29,187 bases of DNA, from positions 1 to 29,187 of the forward strand of contig DISP01000110.1 in the NCBI GenBank assembly GCA_002421995.1. The letters are read 5' to 3'. Shown here piece by piece: positions 7,390 through 15,721 of this stretch (position 1 is the first letter of the stretch; the number at the start of each line of letters is the position of its first letter). The notes below the pieces were generated by a model that did not search any database, was not told where the DNA came from, and saw nothing but the letters and a program-made list of their open reading frames with translations. The stretch is from Bacteroidales bacterium UBA6207. GTDB lineage: Bacteria; Bacteroidota; Bacteroidia; Bacteroidales; F082. A program made the translations under genes and the position numbers.

Positions 7390-8697
7390 TTAAAAAAGTG
7401 GTTGATACTTTAAAACATCAAGGCCGATATCGTCCCGAAAATACTTGCCGTCGTAGCTCACCCTCGCGGCATTGTCGAGGGCTGTGCTGCGGGCTTGTTC
7501 CAATGAATAATCGAGTGCTGTGACTGCAAGCACACGTCCGCCACTCGTTTTTGGCAGACCCGTTGTGATGTCTGTGCTCGTTCCGGCATGAAAGACAACG
7601 CAATCGTTCACGTTCTCTAAACCGGAGATGAGTTTTCCTTTGGTGTAATCGCCCGGATAACCCTCAGACACCAGCATGACAGTAACAGCAAAACGATCGT
7701 CAAATTCTAATTTAAAGTGATCCAGTTTTTGAGCGGCGCAGGCACTGAGCAATTCAACAAAATCGCTTTTGATGCGTGGCAAAATAACCTCTGTTTCGGG
7801 ATCGCCAAGGCGTACATTGTATTCAATAACAAAAGGATCGCCATTTACATTCATTAAGCCAACAAATATAAATCCTTTATAATCAATATTTTCCTGTTTC
7901 AATCCGGCGATGGTGGGCTTTACAATTCTTTCCCTCACCTTGTCCATGAACACCTTGTCGGCAAAAGCTACGGGCGACACGGCACCCATTCCACCGGTGT
8001 TCGGGCCTGTATCGCCAACGCCGATTCGTTTATAATCCTTGGCCGATGGAAGCATTTGAAAGTTTTCGCCATCCGTGATCACGAAGGCAGAGAGTTCAAT
8101 GCCGTGAAGGTATTCCTCTATCACAACCTCATCGCTGGCTTTACCAAATTTGCCGTTCAGCATAGCCGCCAACTCCTGCTGCGCCTGCGTTCTGTCGTCG
8201 AGGATAAGCACACCTTTGCCGGCGGCAAGCCCGTCAGCTTTCAGCACAAAAGGTGGTTCGAGGGTTTCGAGAAACTGTATTCCATTTTCAATGTCCCGGA
8301 GTTTTACAGGCAGATAACGTGCTGTGGGTATGTTGTGCCGAAGCATGAAAGCTTTGGCAAAGGCTTTGCTTCCTTCGAGCATGGCTCCCTGCTGTGTGGG
8401 GCCGATAATGGCAATTTGCTTCAACAGCGGATCTCCTGCAAAATAATCAACAACACCTTCAACCAATGGCACTTCGGGACCCACAACCACCATGGTGATT
8501 TGGTTTTCGATGCAGAAAACCCGCAACTGATCAAAATCACTCGCGTCAATGGGGATGTTGGTGGCCAGGGATGCAGTTCCGGCATTGCCGGGAGCAACAT
8601 AAAGTTTGTTCACCTGCCGGCATTGCTTTATTTTCCAGGCAAGGGCGTGTTCACGTCCGCCCGATCCGAGTATTAATATATTGCTGGTATTATTCAT
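7390..8697 (-). CDS. purD: Phosphoribosylamine-glycine ligase (GAR synthetase)
   Basis: Catalyses the second step of de novo purine synthesis: phosphoribosylamine + glycine + ATP to glycinamide ribonucleotide, in the cytoplasm. The 435-residue protein shows all family landmarks: GSGGREHALAWK (11-22), the ATP-grasp loop KADGLAAGKGV (153-163), NTGGMGA (233-239) and NVRLGDPETE (294-303), which holds metal- and ATP-binding acids. Length is close to the 420-430 usual in bacteria. Its first eight bases overlap the end of the GT4 gene and its stop is four bases before the DUF6427-like start. Other purine genes are not nearby, so it looks like a lone pur gene in a mixed operon. Confidence 0.97.
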   Translation of the reverse strand: MNNTSNILILGSGGREHALAWKIKQCRQVNKLYVAPGNAGTASLATNIPIDASDFDQLRVFCIENQITMVVVGPEVPLVEGVVDYFAGDPLLKQIAIIGPTQQGAMLEGSKAFAKAFMLRHNIPTARYLPVKLRDIENGIQFLETLEPPFVLKADGLAAGKGVLILDDRTQAQQELAAMLNGKFGKASDEVVIEEYLHGIELSAFVITDGENFQMLPSAKDYKRIGVGDTGPNTGGMGAVSPVAFADKVFMDKVRERIVKPTIAGLKQENIDYKGFIFVGLMNVNGDPFVIEYNVRLGDPETEVILPRIKSDFVELLSACAAQKLDHFKLEFDDRFAVTVMLVSEGYPGDYTKGKLISGLENVNDCVVFHAGTSTDITTGLPKTSGGRVLAVTALDYSLEQARSTALDNAARVSYDGKYFRDDIGLDVLKYQPLF

Positions 8698-9847
8698 GAG
8701 GTGTATTTATTGTCAGTTGAATGCTCTGCCACAGCCGCTCGGCAGCTTTGTCCCAGGTGAAAAGCAATGATCTTTCTTTTCCGTTTTCTATCAGTTTTTT
8801 TCGTGTTGCTTCGTCGGTGCAAATTGTCTCCATCGCTCTTGCAATCGAGCTGATATCATAAGGATCAACCAATAATGCGGCTTCGCCGGCAACTTCGGGC
8901 ATGGCCGTAACATTTGATGTGATAACAGGCACTCCGCACCGGAAAGCCTCCACAATCGGAATTCCAAATCCCTCAAAATAGGAGACATAGGTGACCGCCA
9001 AAGCAGCTGCTGTCACCTGATGCAGCTCATGCGCATTGAGCCTGCCGCAAAAAACAACTTCGTCCTTGCATTTCATTTGTTCATATGCCTCGCGAATCGG
9101 TTTTGTCCACCATTTTTTTTCGCCAACCACCAGTAGTTTAACAGAATGGTTTGCCTGCGACCTGAACAAGTCAAAAGCAGAAAAAAGGCGTGCTAAGTTT
9201 TTTCGCGGATGCAGCGATCCTACAAATAGAAAATATTGATGTCCGTCGGAATACTTTTGTTTGATGATGGTTTTTTGGGTCTCCTCAACAGGGGCAAAGC
9301 TTTCGTTTGCACCGTTGTAGGTAACGTCAATATGTGCCGGATCAACGGAATACAGGGTTGCTATGTCTTGTTTTGAAAAGTTTGAAACAGTGGCAATCCG
9401 CACGGCTTTGCGTGCATAGCGCGGAAAAAACCACCTGTAATGCCAGCGTGCTGCCAACGGCAGGTCGGCAGGAAAATGCTCAAAATTCAGGTCGTGCATC
9501 ACCGGCAGTGAAGGGGTGTTGGAGCGGAGGCTAAGATAACCATCCGGCGAGAGAAAAAGATCAGGTTTTAGCTTGCGCAATATTTTCCACACCGACCACT
9601 CAAACCAAATAATGAACAAAAGGGGATGACGCGCCGGCGGACCAAAAACAATCGGCTTCACGTTGGGGCCAAAAATGAAGGAAGCATCGGGTGTTCTGTC
9701 AAAAAGAAAATAAAATTCGACCTCGGGATGCGCCTTGGTGATACGCCTAAGTGTCTCAAAGCTAAACCATCCGATACCTTCAAGACGGTTACGGATTAGC
9801 AGACGGGTGTTGACAACGATGCGAAGCGGATGTAAATTTCTGTCCAA
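8690..9847 (-). CDS. GT4-family glycosyltransferase
   Basis: A GT-B fold, retaining glycosyltransferase of family 4, 385 residues, presumably adding a sugar to a surface polysaccharide or lipid-linked glycan at the inner face of the membrane. The C-terminal half has the nucleotide-sugar-binding features: FVGSLHPRKNL (208-218), then the E-x7-E motif in FEGFGIPIVE (E292, E300) and GVPVITSNVTAMPEVAGEAA (305-324). The N-terminal acceptor half contains VMHDLNFEHFP (116-126) and ATVSNFSKQD (152-161), typical of mannosyltransferase-like members. The gene is divergent from the FkbM/flippase pair and overlaps purD by eight bases. Sugar and acceptor cannot be read from the sequence. Confidence 0.9.
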   Translation of the reverse strand: MDRNLHPLRIVVNTRLLIRNRLEGIGWFSFETLRRITKAHPEVEFYFLFDRTPDASFIFGPNVKPIVFGPPARHPLLFIIWFEWSVWKILRKLKPDLFLSPDGYLSLRSNTPSLPVMHDLNFEHFPADLPLAARWHYRWFFPRYARKAVRIATVSNFSKQDIATLYSVDPAHIDVTYNGANESFAPVEETQKTIIKQKYSDGHQYFLFVGSLHPRKNLARLFSAFDLFRSQANHSVKLLVVGEKKWWTKPIREAYEQMKCKDEVVFCGRLNAHELHQVTAAALAVTYVSYFEGFGIPIVEAFRCGVPVITSNVTAMPEVAGEAALLVDPYDISSIARAMETICTDEATRKKLIENGKERSLLFTWDKAAERLWQSIQLTINTPHE

Positions 9848-9864
9848 GCTGTAATGAATAATCC

Positions 9865-9872
9865 TAACTTTG
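9865..9872 (+). promoter_or_regulatory. Candidate -7 box (TAACTTTG) for the FkbM gene
   Basis: TAACTTTG matches TAnnTTTG exactly and predicts a start near 9877, 17 nt before the ATG at 9894. The -33 region lacks a TTG. The box lies in the 46-bp gap between the divergent GT4 and FkbM genes. Confidence 0.45.
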
Positions 9873-9893
9873 CGGCAAATATCTTAAAATTAA

Positions 9894-10628
9894 ATGAAGT
9901 CGAGGGTAAAAAAGATACTGCAGAGTCTGCTGGGGTTTGATAATTATCTTTTTATTTTCTCCCTCTACATCATCAACACCTTGCGGTGGAACAAAAAAGA
10001 AGGCGATTTCCTGCATTTTCTCAAACTCATTCCTGATGGAACCACCGTGCTCGATATTGGTGCAAACATTGGTATTATGACGGTTTGGATTGCGCGGCGG
10101 AAACCTGCAGCAAATATCATTGCCTACGAACCCATGCCACAGAATGTGCGCGCTTTGAAAAAGGTGTTGAAGCACTACCGCATTCAAAATGTGAAGCTTA
10201 TCGAGAAAGCCCTTGGCGACCACACCGGCGAGGTGGAGATGGTGATGCCTGTGCTGGAAGATGTCAAGATGCAGGGACTGAGTCATGTGGTGCACGAAAG
10301 CATCACCGATTTCAACGAAGGAACAAACATCAGGGTTCCAATTATGCGTCTTGATGACTGTCCCGAGCTCAATGGAAACATCAACAATCTTTCGGCTATC
10401 AAGCTCGATGTCGAGAACTTTGAGTATTTCGTGCTGAAAGGAGGAGAAAAGCTCATAGCTAAATCCAAACCTTTGATTTATACTGAGTTATGGGAAAATG
10501 AGAACCGGTCAAACTGTTTCGCGCTGATGGAGAAACTTGGCTATAAGGTAAAAGTGCTTCAACAGCGCAAATTAGTGCCCTTTGAGGCGCACAAACATCA
10601 GACACAGAATTTCTTTTTTATACCTTAG
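9894..10628 (+). CDS. FkbM-family SAM-dependent methyltransferase
   Basis: A 244-residue class I methyltransferase. The SAM-binding motif I is VLDIGANIGIMTVWIARR (52-69), followed by the acidic end of strand 2 in AYEPMPQNVRALKK (77-90, E79). A later AIKLDVENFEYFVLKGGE segment is characteristic of Methyltransf_21 (FkbM) proteins. Such enzymes O-methylate sugars or other small groups, and in polysaccharide loci often cap or decorate a glycan. It precedes a Wzx-like flippase by 27 bases and lies divergent from a glycosyltransferase, which supports a surface-glycan role. The natural substrate is unknown. Confidence 0.88.
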   Translation: MKSRVKKILQSLLGFDNYLFIFSLYIINTLRWNKKEGDFLHFLKLIPDGTTVLDIGANIGIMTVWIARRKPAANIIAYEPMPQNVRALKKVLKHYRIQNVKLIEKALGDHTGEVEMVMPVLEDVKMQGLSHVVHESITDFNEGTNIRVPIMRLDDCPELNGNINNLSAIKLDVENFEYFVLKGGEKLIAKSKPLIYTELWENENRSNCFALMEKLGYKVKVLQQRKLVPFEAHKHQTQNFFFIP

Positions 10629-10655
10629 CCGCCTGAAATTGCAGCTAATAGCTCT

Positions 10656-12167
10656 ATGCAACAGCGATTTTTCCGAAATCTGGCATTCCTGCTGACGCTC
10701 AACCTGCTCATCAAACCTTTTTGGATTCTTGGGATAGACAGGTCGGTGCAAAATGCTGTGGGTGAGCAGGCATATGGCCTCTATCTATCGGTTTATTCCT
10801 TTTCGTTTCTTTTTTTCATCCTGCTCGATCTTGGCATCACCAATTACAACAACCGTAACATCGCCCAAAACAACCACTTATTGGCGAAACATTTTGCGGG
10901 CATTGCCACCGTTAAACTTTTGCTGGGGCTGCTTTATTCGGGTGTTACATTCGTTGTGGCATGGCTCATTGGCTACAGGGGTGCCCAGCTGCATCTTTTG
11001 GCCTGGGTTGGATTAAACCAGATATTGCTCTCTTTGATTTTGTATTTGCGCTCAAACATCTCAGGCCTGCTGCTTTTCAAGGCCGACAGTCTTTTTTCGG
11101 TTCTTGACCGCTTGATAATGATTGTGTTATGCAGCCTGTTGCTGTGGTCGGGCTGGATGCCTGGGCCGTTTCAGATTGTTTGGTATGTCTATGCGCAAAC
11201 GCTGGCTTATGTCATCACTTTTGTTTTGGCACTTGTTTATGTGATGCGTCATGCAGGTCAGCTCAGGCTCAGTTTTCAGGCTTCGTTCATGCTCACAATT
11301 TTGCGGCGCAGTCTTCCTTACGCTTTGCTTGTTTTGCTGATGAGTTTTTACAACAGGCTTGAGCCTGTGCTCATTGAGCGCCTGCTGCCGGCTGAGGAAG
11401 CATTCAGCCAGACCGGTATCTACGGAAAAGCTTTTCGGCTGCTCGATGCCGGAAACAACATTTCGTTGCTGTTCAGTGTGCTTTTGCTTCCGATGTTTGC
11501 CTCAATGCTCAAGCGGCGCGAGCCGGTGAGCCAGTTGGTGAGGATGGCTTTCAGCATCATCACAGCCATGTCGGTGATTGTTGCAGGCTTAGCGCTTGCC
11601 TACAGCGAAGAGCTCATGGAACTCATGTATGGCCCACTACCGGAATTCACGCCACAGCTTTTTGTCAGACATGTGGATGAGTCGAGCCTGATCTTGCGCA
11701 TCCTCATGGGAAGCTTTATTTCTGTTTCAATAACCTATATTTTCGGCACCCTGCTCACCGCCAACGGCAATCTCCGCATGCTTAATATTATAGCCGGTGG
11801 AGGGGTAGCTGTGAATCTGGTTCTTAATTTCGTGTTGATTCCGCGCTATCAGGCTGTTGGTGCTGCCTGGGCAAGTTTTGGCGTGCAGGCTTTCACGGCT
11901 GCCATACAGATGGGGCTGGCTTTCAGCGTGTTTAAACTGAGGTTTGGACGTCTTTACTGGTGGCGACTGGCCGAATTTATCATTATCTATGCAGTATTAC
12001 TTGCTTTTTCAACCGTCCTTCCGATACCATGGTTTGCCGGATTCGCACTGGCATTGACCGGAGGTTTGCTAAGTACGATGCTTACCAGGATGATTGACCC
12101 GGGCGATCTGAAAGAGCTTGTTGCCAGCGCAGGGCAGCATCTGAAAAAGAACAGGAATCAGGACTGA
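10656..12167 (+). CDS. Wzx-like oligosaccharide flippase (MOP superfamily)
   Basis: A 503-residue polytopic inner-membrane protein with about 12-14 hydrophobic segments. The N-terminus (MQQRFFRNLAFLLTLNLLIKPFW) and the early YGLYLSVYSFSFLFFILLD stretch resemble polysaccharide-export flippases. A charged cytoplasmic loop follows near LLPAEEAFSQTGIYGKAFRLLDA, with paired helices after it that are typical of the MATE/Wzx fold. Such proteins move lipid-linked oligosaccharide repeat units from the cytoplasmic to the periplasmic leaflet. It follows the FkbM gene closely and probably shares its transcript. No Wzy polymerase is seen in the window. Confidence 0.85.
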   Translation: MQQRFFRNLAFLLTLNLLIKPFWILGIDRSVQNAVGEQAYGLYLSVYSFSFLFFILLDLGITNYNNRNIAQNNHLLAKHFAGIATVKLLLGLLYSGVTFVVAWLIGYRGAQLHLLAWVGLNQILLSLILYLRSNISGLLLFKADSLFSVLDRLIMIVLCSLLLWSGWMPGPFQIVWYVYAQTLAYVITFVLALVYVMRHAGQLRLSFQASFMLTILRRSLPYALLVLLMSFYNRLEPVLIERLLPAEEAFSQTGIYGKAFRLLDAGNNISLLFSVLLLPMFASMLKRREPVSQLVRMAFSIITAMSVIVAGLALAYSEELMELMYGPLPEFTPQLFVRHVDESSLILRILMGSFISVSITYIFGTLLTANGNLRMLNIIAGGGVAVNLVLNFVLIPRYQAVGAAWASFGVQAFTAAIQMGLAFSVFKLRFGRLYWWRLAEFIIIYAVLLAFSTVLPIPWFAGFALALTGGLLSTMLTRMIDPGDLKELVASAGQHLKKNRNQD

Positions 12168-12294
12168 CCTTTGTATTTTTTTCGTTGCAGCTTCTGATGC
12201 TACCAGACGGGTAAATTTAACTTCAATGGCATGATATCGCCTTGGTATGCCTCGTTGACAATGCAAAATGTTCAGGAACAGTCTATAAAAACGA

Positions 12295-12341
12295 AAACCA
12301 TCCTGACTCAATCAATTCTTTGCATTGATGCCGGATGGTTT
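12295..12341 (-). terminator. Two-part hairpin terminator for the minus-strand lipoprotein gene
   Basis: AAACCATCC (12295-12303) pairs with GGATGGTTT (12333-12341), with an inner ATCAAT / ATTGAT stem (12311-12316, 12324-12329). Read on the minus strand it follows the lipoprotein stop by about 20 bases and is followed by a U-rich tail (TTTTCGTTTTTA). It lies between two converging genes and may also slow transcription from the flippase side, where the T-run is weak. Confidence 0.6.
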
Positions 12342-12362
12342 GTAAAAGATGAAATCAGCTTG

Positions 12363-12857
12363 CTAATTCTCGAAATTGGTCTCAAGAATTCTGAATGCGT
12401 AATCATACGACTCAACAGGACTGCGTTTCAATGTTGTTTGGGTCTCGATATGACGCGTTTCGCTTACCCAGTTTGAACCGCCAACAAACATATTGAAACG
12501 ATATCCGCTAACGCTGTCCTGACTAAACTTTACCAATCGCCAGGGCGCATCCGACGGGCTAAGGTGAATGCTGTCGAAAATCTCTGAGAGCAAAACTTCA
12601 GCCTGGATGTCAATTTTTTGGGTTGTAAACAACGACATTTCAACCCCTTCGCTCAGCTTCATCGTAACGCTGCGCTTTTCCGAACCATTGTCAGTCGCAC
12701 TATAGGTGTCGCCCGAAAGGTAAGCGGCTTTGGGATATAGCCTGATATCAATGTTCCTGTCAAACTCGTTTTTAATCAAAATCCGTGATTGGTAAATTGT
12801 TTTCCCTTTGCAGGAAACAAGTAAAAATGCGACCAGCACGAAAATAAGATTTCTCAT
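12363..12857 (-). CDS. Small lipoprotein, function unknown
   Basis: I place the start at 12857, giving 164 residues, since MRNLIFVLVAFLLVSC is a complete lipoprotein signal with the lipidated Cys at 16; the longer frame to 12899 adds a polar N-terminus. The mature part reads as mixed beta-strands (SRILIKNEFDRNIDIRLYP, then SVTMKLSEGVEMSLF and SWVSETRHIETQTTLKR), fitting a small beta-sandwich. No family recognised. It is alone on its strand, with a terminator behind it and a perfect 8-bp inverted repeat about 115-150 bases upstream. Confidence 0.75.
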   Translation of the reverse strand: MRNLIFVLVAFLLVSCKGKTIYQSRILIKNEFDRNIDIRLYPKAAYLSGDTYSATDNGSEKRSVTMKLSEGVEMSLFTTQKIDIQAEVLLSEIFDSIHLSPSDAPWRLVKFSQDSVSGYRFNMFVGGSNWVSETRHIETQTTLKRSPVESYDYAFRILETNFEN

Positions 12858-13196
12858 AACAGCAAGAGTTTTATTTCTGTCAAACAAACCATGGTTCAAA
12901 TCATCACCTGATACTGATAAGTAGCTAATAATGAGAATGAACCAAAACTTTTACTTAACAAAATATTGTGACAGAATATGCGCAAAATCAATTGAAAATT
13001 CTGTCCAAAGATAAGCATTTTACGAAAAATTTAATGATTTATTAATCTGTTTCCCGCTTTGGTTATCAGAAATTCTGTATTCAATAGCAGTGGCAGGCTG
13101 AAAAAATACGTTTTTTACCTTATTTCCTTTTAGGCAGCTGCACGCTATTTTCGTACCATCACATATCGTTTCGAAACTAAAAAAAAACTAAAACAC
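12858..13196. other. AT-rich divergent intergenic region with an 8-bp inverted repeat
   Basis: 339 bases separate the divergent lipoprotein and outer-membrane-protein genes. GACAGAAT (12970-12977) and ATTCTGTC (12998-13005) form a perfect 8-bp inverted repeat with a 20-nt spacer, which could be an operator or hairpin. No exact TAnnTTTG was found with good spacing; TATTTTCG at 13146-13153 is one base off and lies about 45 nt before the gene at 13197. Confidence 0.35.
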
Positions 13197-14036
13197 ATGA
13201 AAGCGAAATCTCATTCAACCCGGCCAAAACACAGTTTGAACTTCATGCCGTATCTGTCCGTCATGCTTGTTCTATTTATGCTGTTTCTGTCATATCGGTC
13301 TTTTTCACAATCGTTTACAGATTTCGACAAGCAGAAGCATGCCTATTACGACGAACCACATTTTGGCTTTTCACTGGCATATACCTCTATGTCGAATCCT
13401 GATGCCCCCTACCACGAAGCGCACCGGCAGTCGGGTTTCACCATGCAGATTTACTATAAGAAATACAATCTCGACAAAGGCGACACACGCATGTACTGGC
13501 AGAATAAAAGTATTGGTGACTTGCTGAATCTGCTGGTGAGGGAAATTCAAACCGACAAAGGTGCTGAGCGCGAAGAAGGCTCGGTGCTGAGCGATTTGAT
13601 CGGGAAAACCAGCTGGGGCTGGAACGTCAACAATGCCCGGCGACTGAGCACTGCTGTCGGCTTCAACCTCAACGACTATATCATTGGTGCCACCTATGCC
13701 GAACGCTTTAATGGCGGGCCGGTGAACCTCAAAACCGGCGAACCGCAAGGTTATTACTGGGCCACAGGTCCTTCTGTTTTTGTGGATTATGTGCTTACAA
13801 ATGATCTGGTATTGCAGGCTTTTGCAAGCTATTCGCTGAGTATGTTCAGGGCTGTTTCGGTGAGTAATGCTGTCAAAGACAAATCATATCCAAAACCGCA
13901 TTTTGCCAATATCAACATCGAATTGCAAACGAGCCTTCGTTTGTATGGCGGCATTGATTATACCTGGCTCATCAACCGTGGCGCTTTGCCAAACAAAACC
14001 CGCAGATTGGATGTTATTGTCGGTTTTAGGTTCTAG
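13197..14036 (+). CDS. Predicted outer-membrane beta-barrel protein, unrecognised
   Basis: 279 residues. A positively charged N-terminus and a hydrophobic core (residues about 18-37) end in SFSQSF, a plausible signal-peptidase I site, so it is exported. An in-frame Met at 17 (13245) could also be the start. The mature protein has alternating amphipathic strands (HFGFSLAYTSMSN, YYWATGPSVFVDYVL, LVLQAFASYSLSM) and ends in RLDVIVGFRF, an aromatic end typical of outer-membrane barrels recognised by BamA. There is also a helical charged stretch at about 105-135. No known family comes to mind. It converges with the dioxygenase gene, only 24 bases away. Confidence 0.65.
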   Translation: MKAKSHSTRPKHSLNFMPYLSVMLVLFMLFLSYRSFSQSFTDFDKQKHAYYDEPHFGFSLAYTSMSNPDAPYHEAHRQSGFTMQIYYKKYNLDKGDTRMYWQNKSIGDLLNLLVREIQTDKGAEREEGSVLSDLIGKTSWGWNVNNARRLSTAVGFNLNDYIIGATYAERFNGGPVNLKTGEPQGYYWATGPSVFVDYVLTNDLVLQAFASYSLSMFRAVSVSNAVKDKSYPKPHFANINIELQTSLRLYGGIDYTWLINRGALPNKTRRLDVIVGFRF

Positions 14037-14060
14037 GTTGAAAAAAACCTTCAATGATTT

Positions 14061-14951
14061 TTAGCTTTGAGACAACAGCAACGAAGTCATTGTGAGCGAA
14101 CCGGCAACAGCCTGATCATTGAAAAATGTCATTTTATCGTTTTCGTTTTGTACAGCAAGCACATACAAAAGCGGCAAAAAATGCTCGGGAGTTGGAATGG
14201 CAAGTCTGAAGGCTTCGCCCTGTTTGGCGTAGTTGATAAGCCCCTTGTGATCGTTTTTTAAAAGCATGGTTTTCATGCGTTGCTGCGCTTCAAGTGCCCA
14301 ATCAAAGCCAAAACCCGCTTCGTTGAGCTTGTTCCAGGCTACAAGCCTGAGATTGTGAACCATATTGCCACTTCCGACAATCAACACCCCTTTGTCGCGA
14401 AGCGGAGCCAGTGCTCTTGCAAGCTCGTAGTGGTATTCAGCCGGCTGACGCATATCGAGGCTCAGCTGAACAACCGGGACAGCAGCATCCGGAAAAAAGT
14501 GCCGCAACACCGTCCAGGCGCCATGATCGAGACCCCAATGCAAATCCTCGCCAACAGTCACCGAGTTGATAAGCCTTTTGGTTTCTGTGGCAAGTGACGG
14601 ACTGCCGGGAGCAGGATACACAACTTCATAAAGTTCAGGAGGGAAACCGCCGAAATCATAGATGGTGCGCGGCCGTTCCATAGCCGTGACAAAAGTGCCC
14701 ATTGTTTCCCAATGAGCTGAGATACATAAGATTGCACGTGGACGTGGCAATGATGCGGCGGTTTCGCGAAAACCTCTCACAAAAACATTCTCCTCAATGG
14801 CATTCATCGGGCTGCCATGTCCCACAAACAGCACAGGCATCTTCGGGCTTGCACCAAACAGCTCGGCAAACTGCGCCAAACCACTCAAAGGTGCTGCACG
14901 AAGGCCGAAAGGCAGCATTGTCATTGACTGAATAAATTGTTTCCGGTTCAT
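14061..14951 (-). CDS. ygiD: YgiD/LigB-type extradiol dioxygenase (DODA class III)
   Basis: 296 residues. Family members bind Zn or Fe and open aromatic rings; E. coli YgiD is a Zn-dependent 4,5-DOPA extradiol dioxygenase in vitro. Motifs are intact: VGHGSPMN (H45), ISAHWET (H80), LDHGAWTVLRHFFP with H143, GSGNMVHNLR (H199) and the late IPTPEHFLP (H257). An N-terminal extension of about 37 residues (MNRKQFIQSM, then hydrophobic) resembles an export or Tat-like leader common on Bacteroidota versions, but lacks a twin-arginine pair. The natural substrate is unknown. It lies downstream of the YceI gene on the same strand but is separated from it by a strong terminator. Confidence 0.88.
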   Translation of the reverse strand: MNRKQFIQSMTMLPFGLRAAPLSGLAQFAELFGASPKMPVLFVGHGSPMNAIEENVFVRGFRETAASLPRPRAILCISAHWETMGTFVTAMERPRTIYDFGGFPPELYEVVYPAPGSPSLATETKRLINSVTVGEDLHWGLDHGAWTVLRHFFPDAAVPVVQLSLDMRQPAEYHYELARALAPLRDKGVLIVGSGNMVHNLRLVAWNKLNEAGFGFDWALEAQQRMKTMLLKNDHKGLINYAKQGEAFRLAIPTPEHFLPLLYVLAVQNENDKMTFFNDQAVAGSLTMTSLLLSQS

Positions 14952-15005
14952 CTATTTGTGAATCTCAAAAAAATGGAAGAAAATTTATGACAAATCGAAA
15001 AAAAC

Positions 15006-15040
15006 AGCCTCTGCGACAGCGTCTTGCTATCACAGAGGCT
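15006..15040 (-). terminator. Strong terminator after the YceI gene
   Basis: AGCCTCTG (15006-15013) pairs perfectly with CAGAGGCT (15033-15040), and the interior extends the stem with GACAGC against GCTATC (one mismatch). On the minus strand it follows the YceI stop and is followed by a T-run. The plus side also has seven Ts after the stem, so it can work in both directions. Confidence 0.85.
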
Positions 15041-15049
15041 TTTTTTAAA

Positions 15050-15586
15050 TCAGGCTTGTTTTATAAACTGTAGCTCGGCACTGATTTTCACTTCATCGCT
15101 CACAAGAACGCCTCCTGTTTCGAGTGCTGCGTTCCAGTTGAGTCCCCAATCTTTGCGGTTGATGCGGCCACTCAACGAAAAACCTGCTTTTTCATTTCCC
15201 CAAGGGTCTTTGTTCACTCCGCCAAACTCTACATCGAGGCTCACTTCTTTTTCCACGCCTTTGATGGTAAGCAAACCACGCAATAAATAATTCTCGTCAT
15301 CGAGTTTTTTAAATTCGACACCTTTAAAAGTGAGCGCAGGGAAATTTTCTACATCAAAGAAATCTGCACTACGCAAATGCATGTCCCTGTCGGCATTGTT
15401 CGTAAACACGCTTGATGCTTCGATGCTTGCCGAAGCAGCAGCCATGCCGAAATCGGCTCCATTGGCAGTGATTGATGCGCTGAATGTGCGAAACTCACCT
15501 TTCACATTGGTGATCATCAGATGTTTAACCTTGAAAAGTATTTCGCTGTGTGTTGGGTCTAAAACCCAGGTAGTTGTATTTGACAT
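15050..15586 (-). CDS. YceI-family lipocalin-like protein
   Basis: I choose the ATG at 15586 (178 residues), since MSNTTTWVLDPTHSEILFKV is the family's usual opening; the frame runs back to 15634 but adds only a poor N-terminus. YceI proteins form an elongated lipocalin-like barrel that binds isoprenoid-type lipids such as polyprenyl chains. Visible hallmarks are DPTHSEILFKVKHLM, NVKGEFRTFSA, and the late GRINRKDWGLNWNAALETGG, as in the family. Unlike E. coli YceI there is no signal peptide, so this form is probably cytoplasmic. Its ligand is unknown; an isoprenoid-synthase-like gene 1.2 kb away makes an isoprenoid link tempting but unproven. Confidence 0.92.
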   Translation of the reverse strand: MSNTTTWVLDPTHSEILFKVKHLMITNVKGEFRTFSASITANGADFGMAAASASIEASSVFTNNADRDMHLRSADFFDVENFPALTFKGVEFKKLDDENYLLRGLLTIKGVEKEVSLDVEFGGVNKDPWGNEKAGFSLSGRINRKDWGLNWNAALETGGVLVSDEVKISAELQFIKQA

Positions 15587-15721
15587 TTTTTGAAATTTAA
15601 ATGTGATGAATAGCATGTTTAATTGACGTTGCAAAATTGCAACTGCAAGCTGTTAATTTCATTCACATAGGTTAATAAAGTAGTTGAGTACCTAAATAAT
15701 TATTCTAACGAAAACCGGGCT

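Noticed and set aside
8056..8676. 206-residue plus-strand frame inside purD
   Set aside because: Shadow of the purD frame on the opposite strand; purD motifs are complete.
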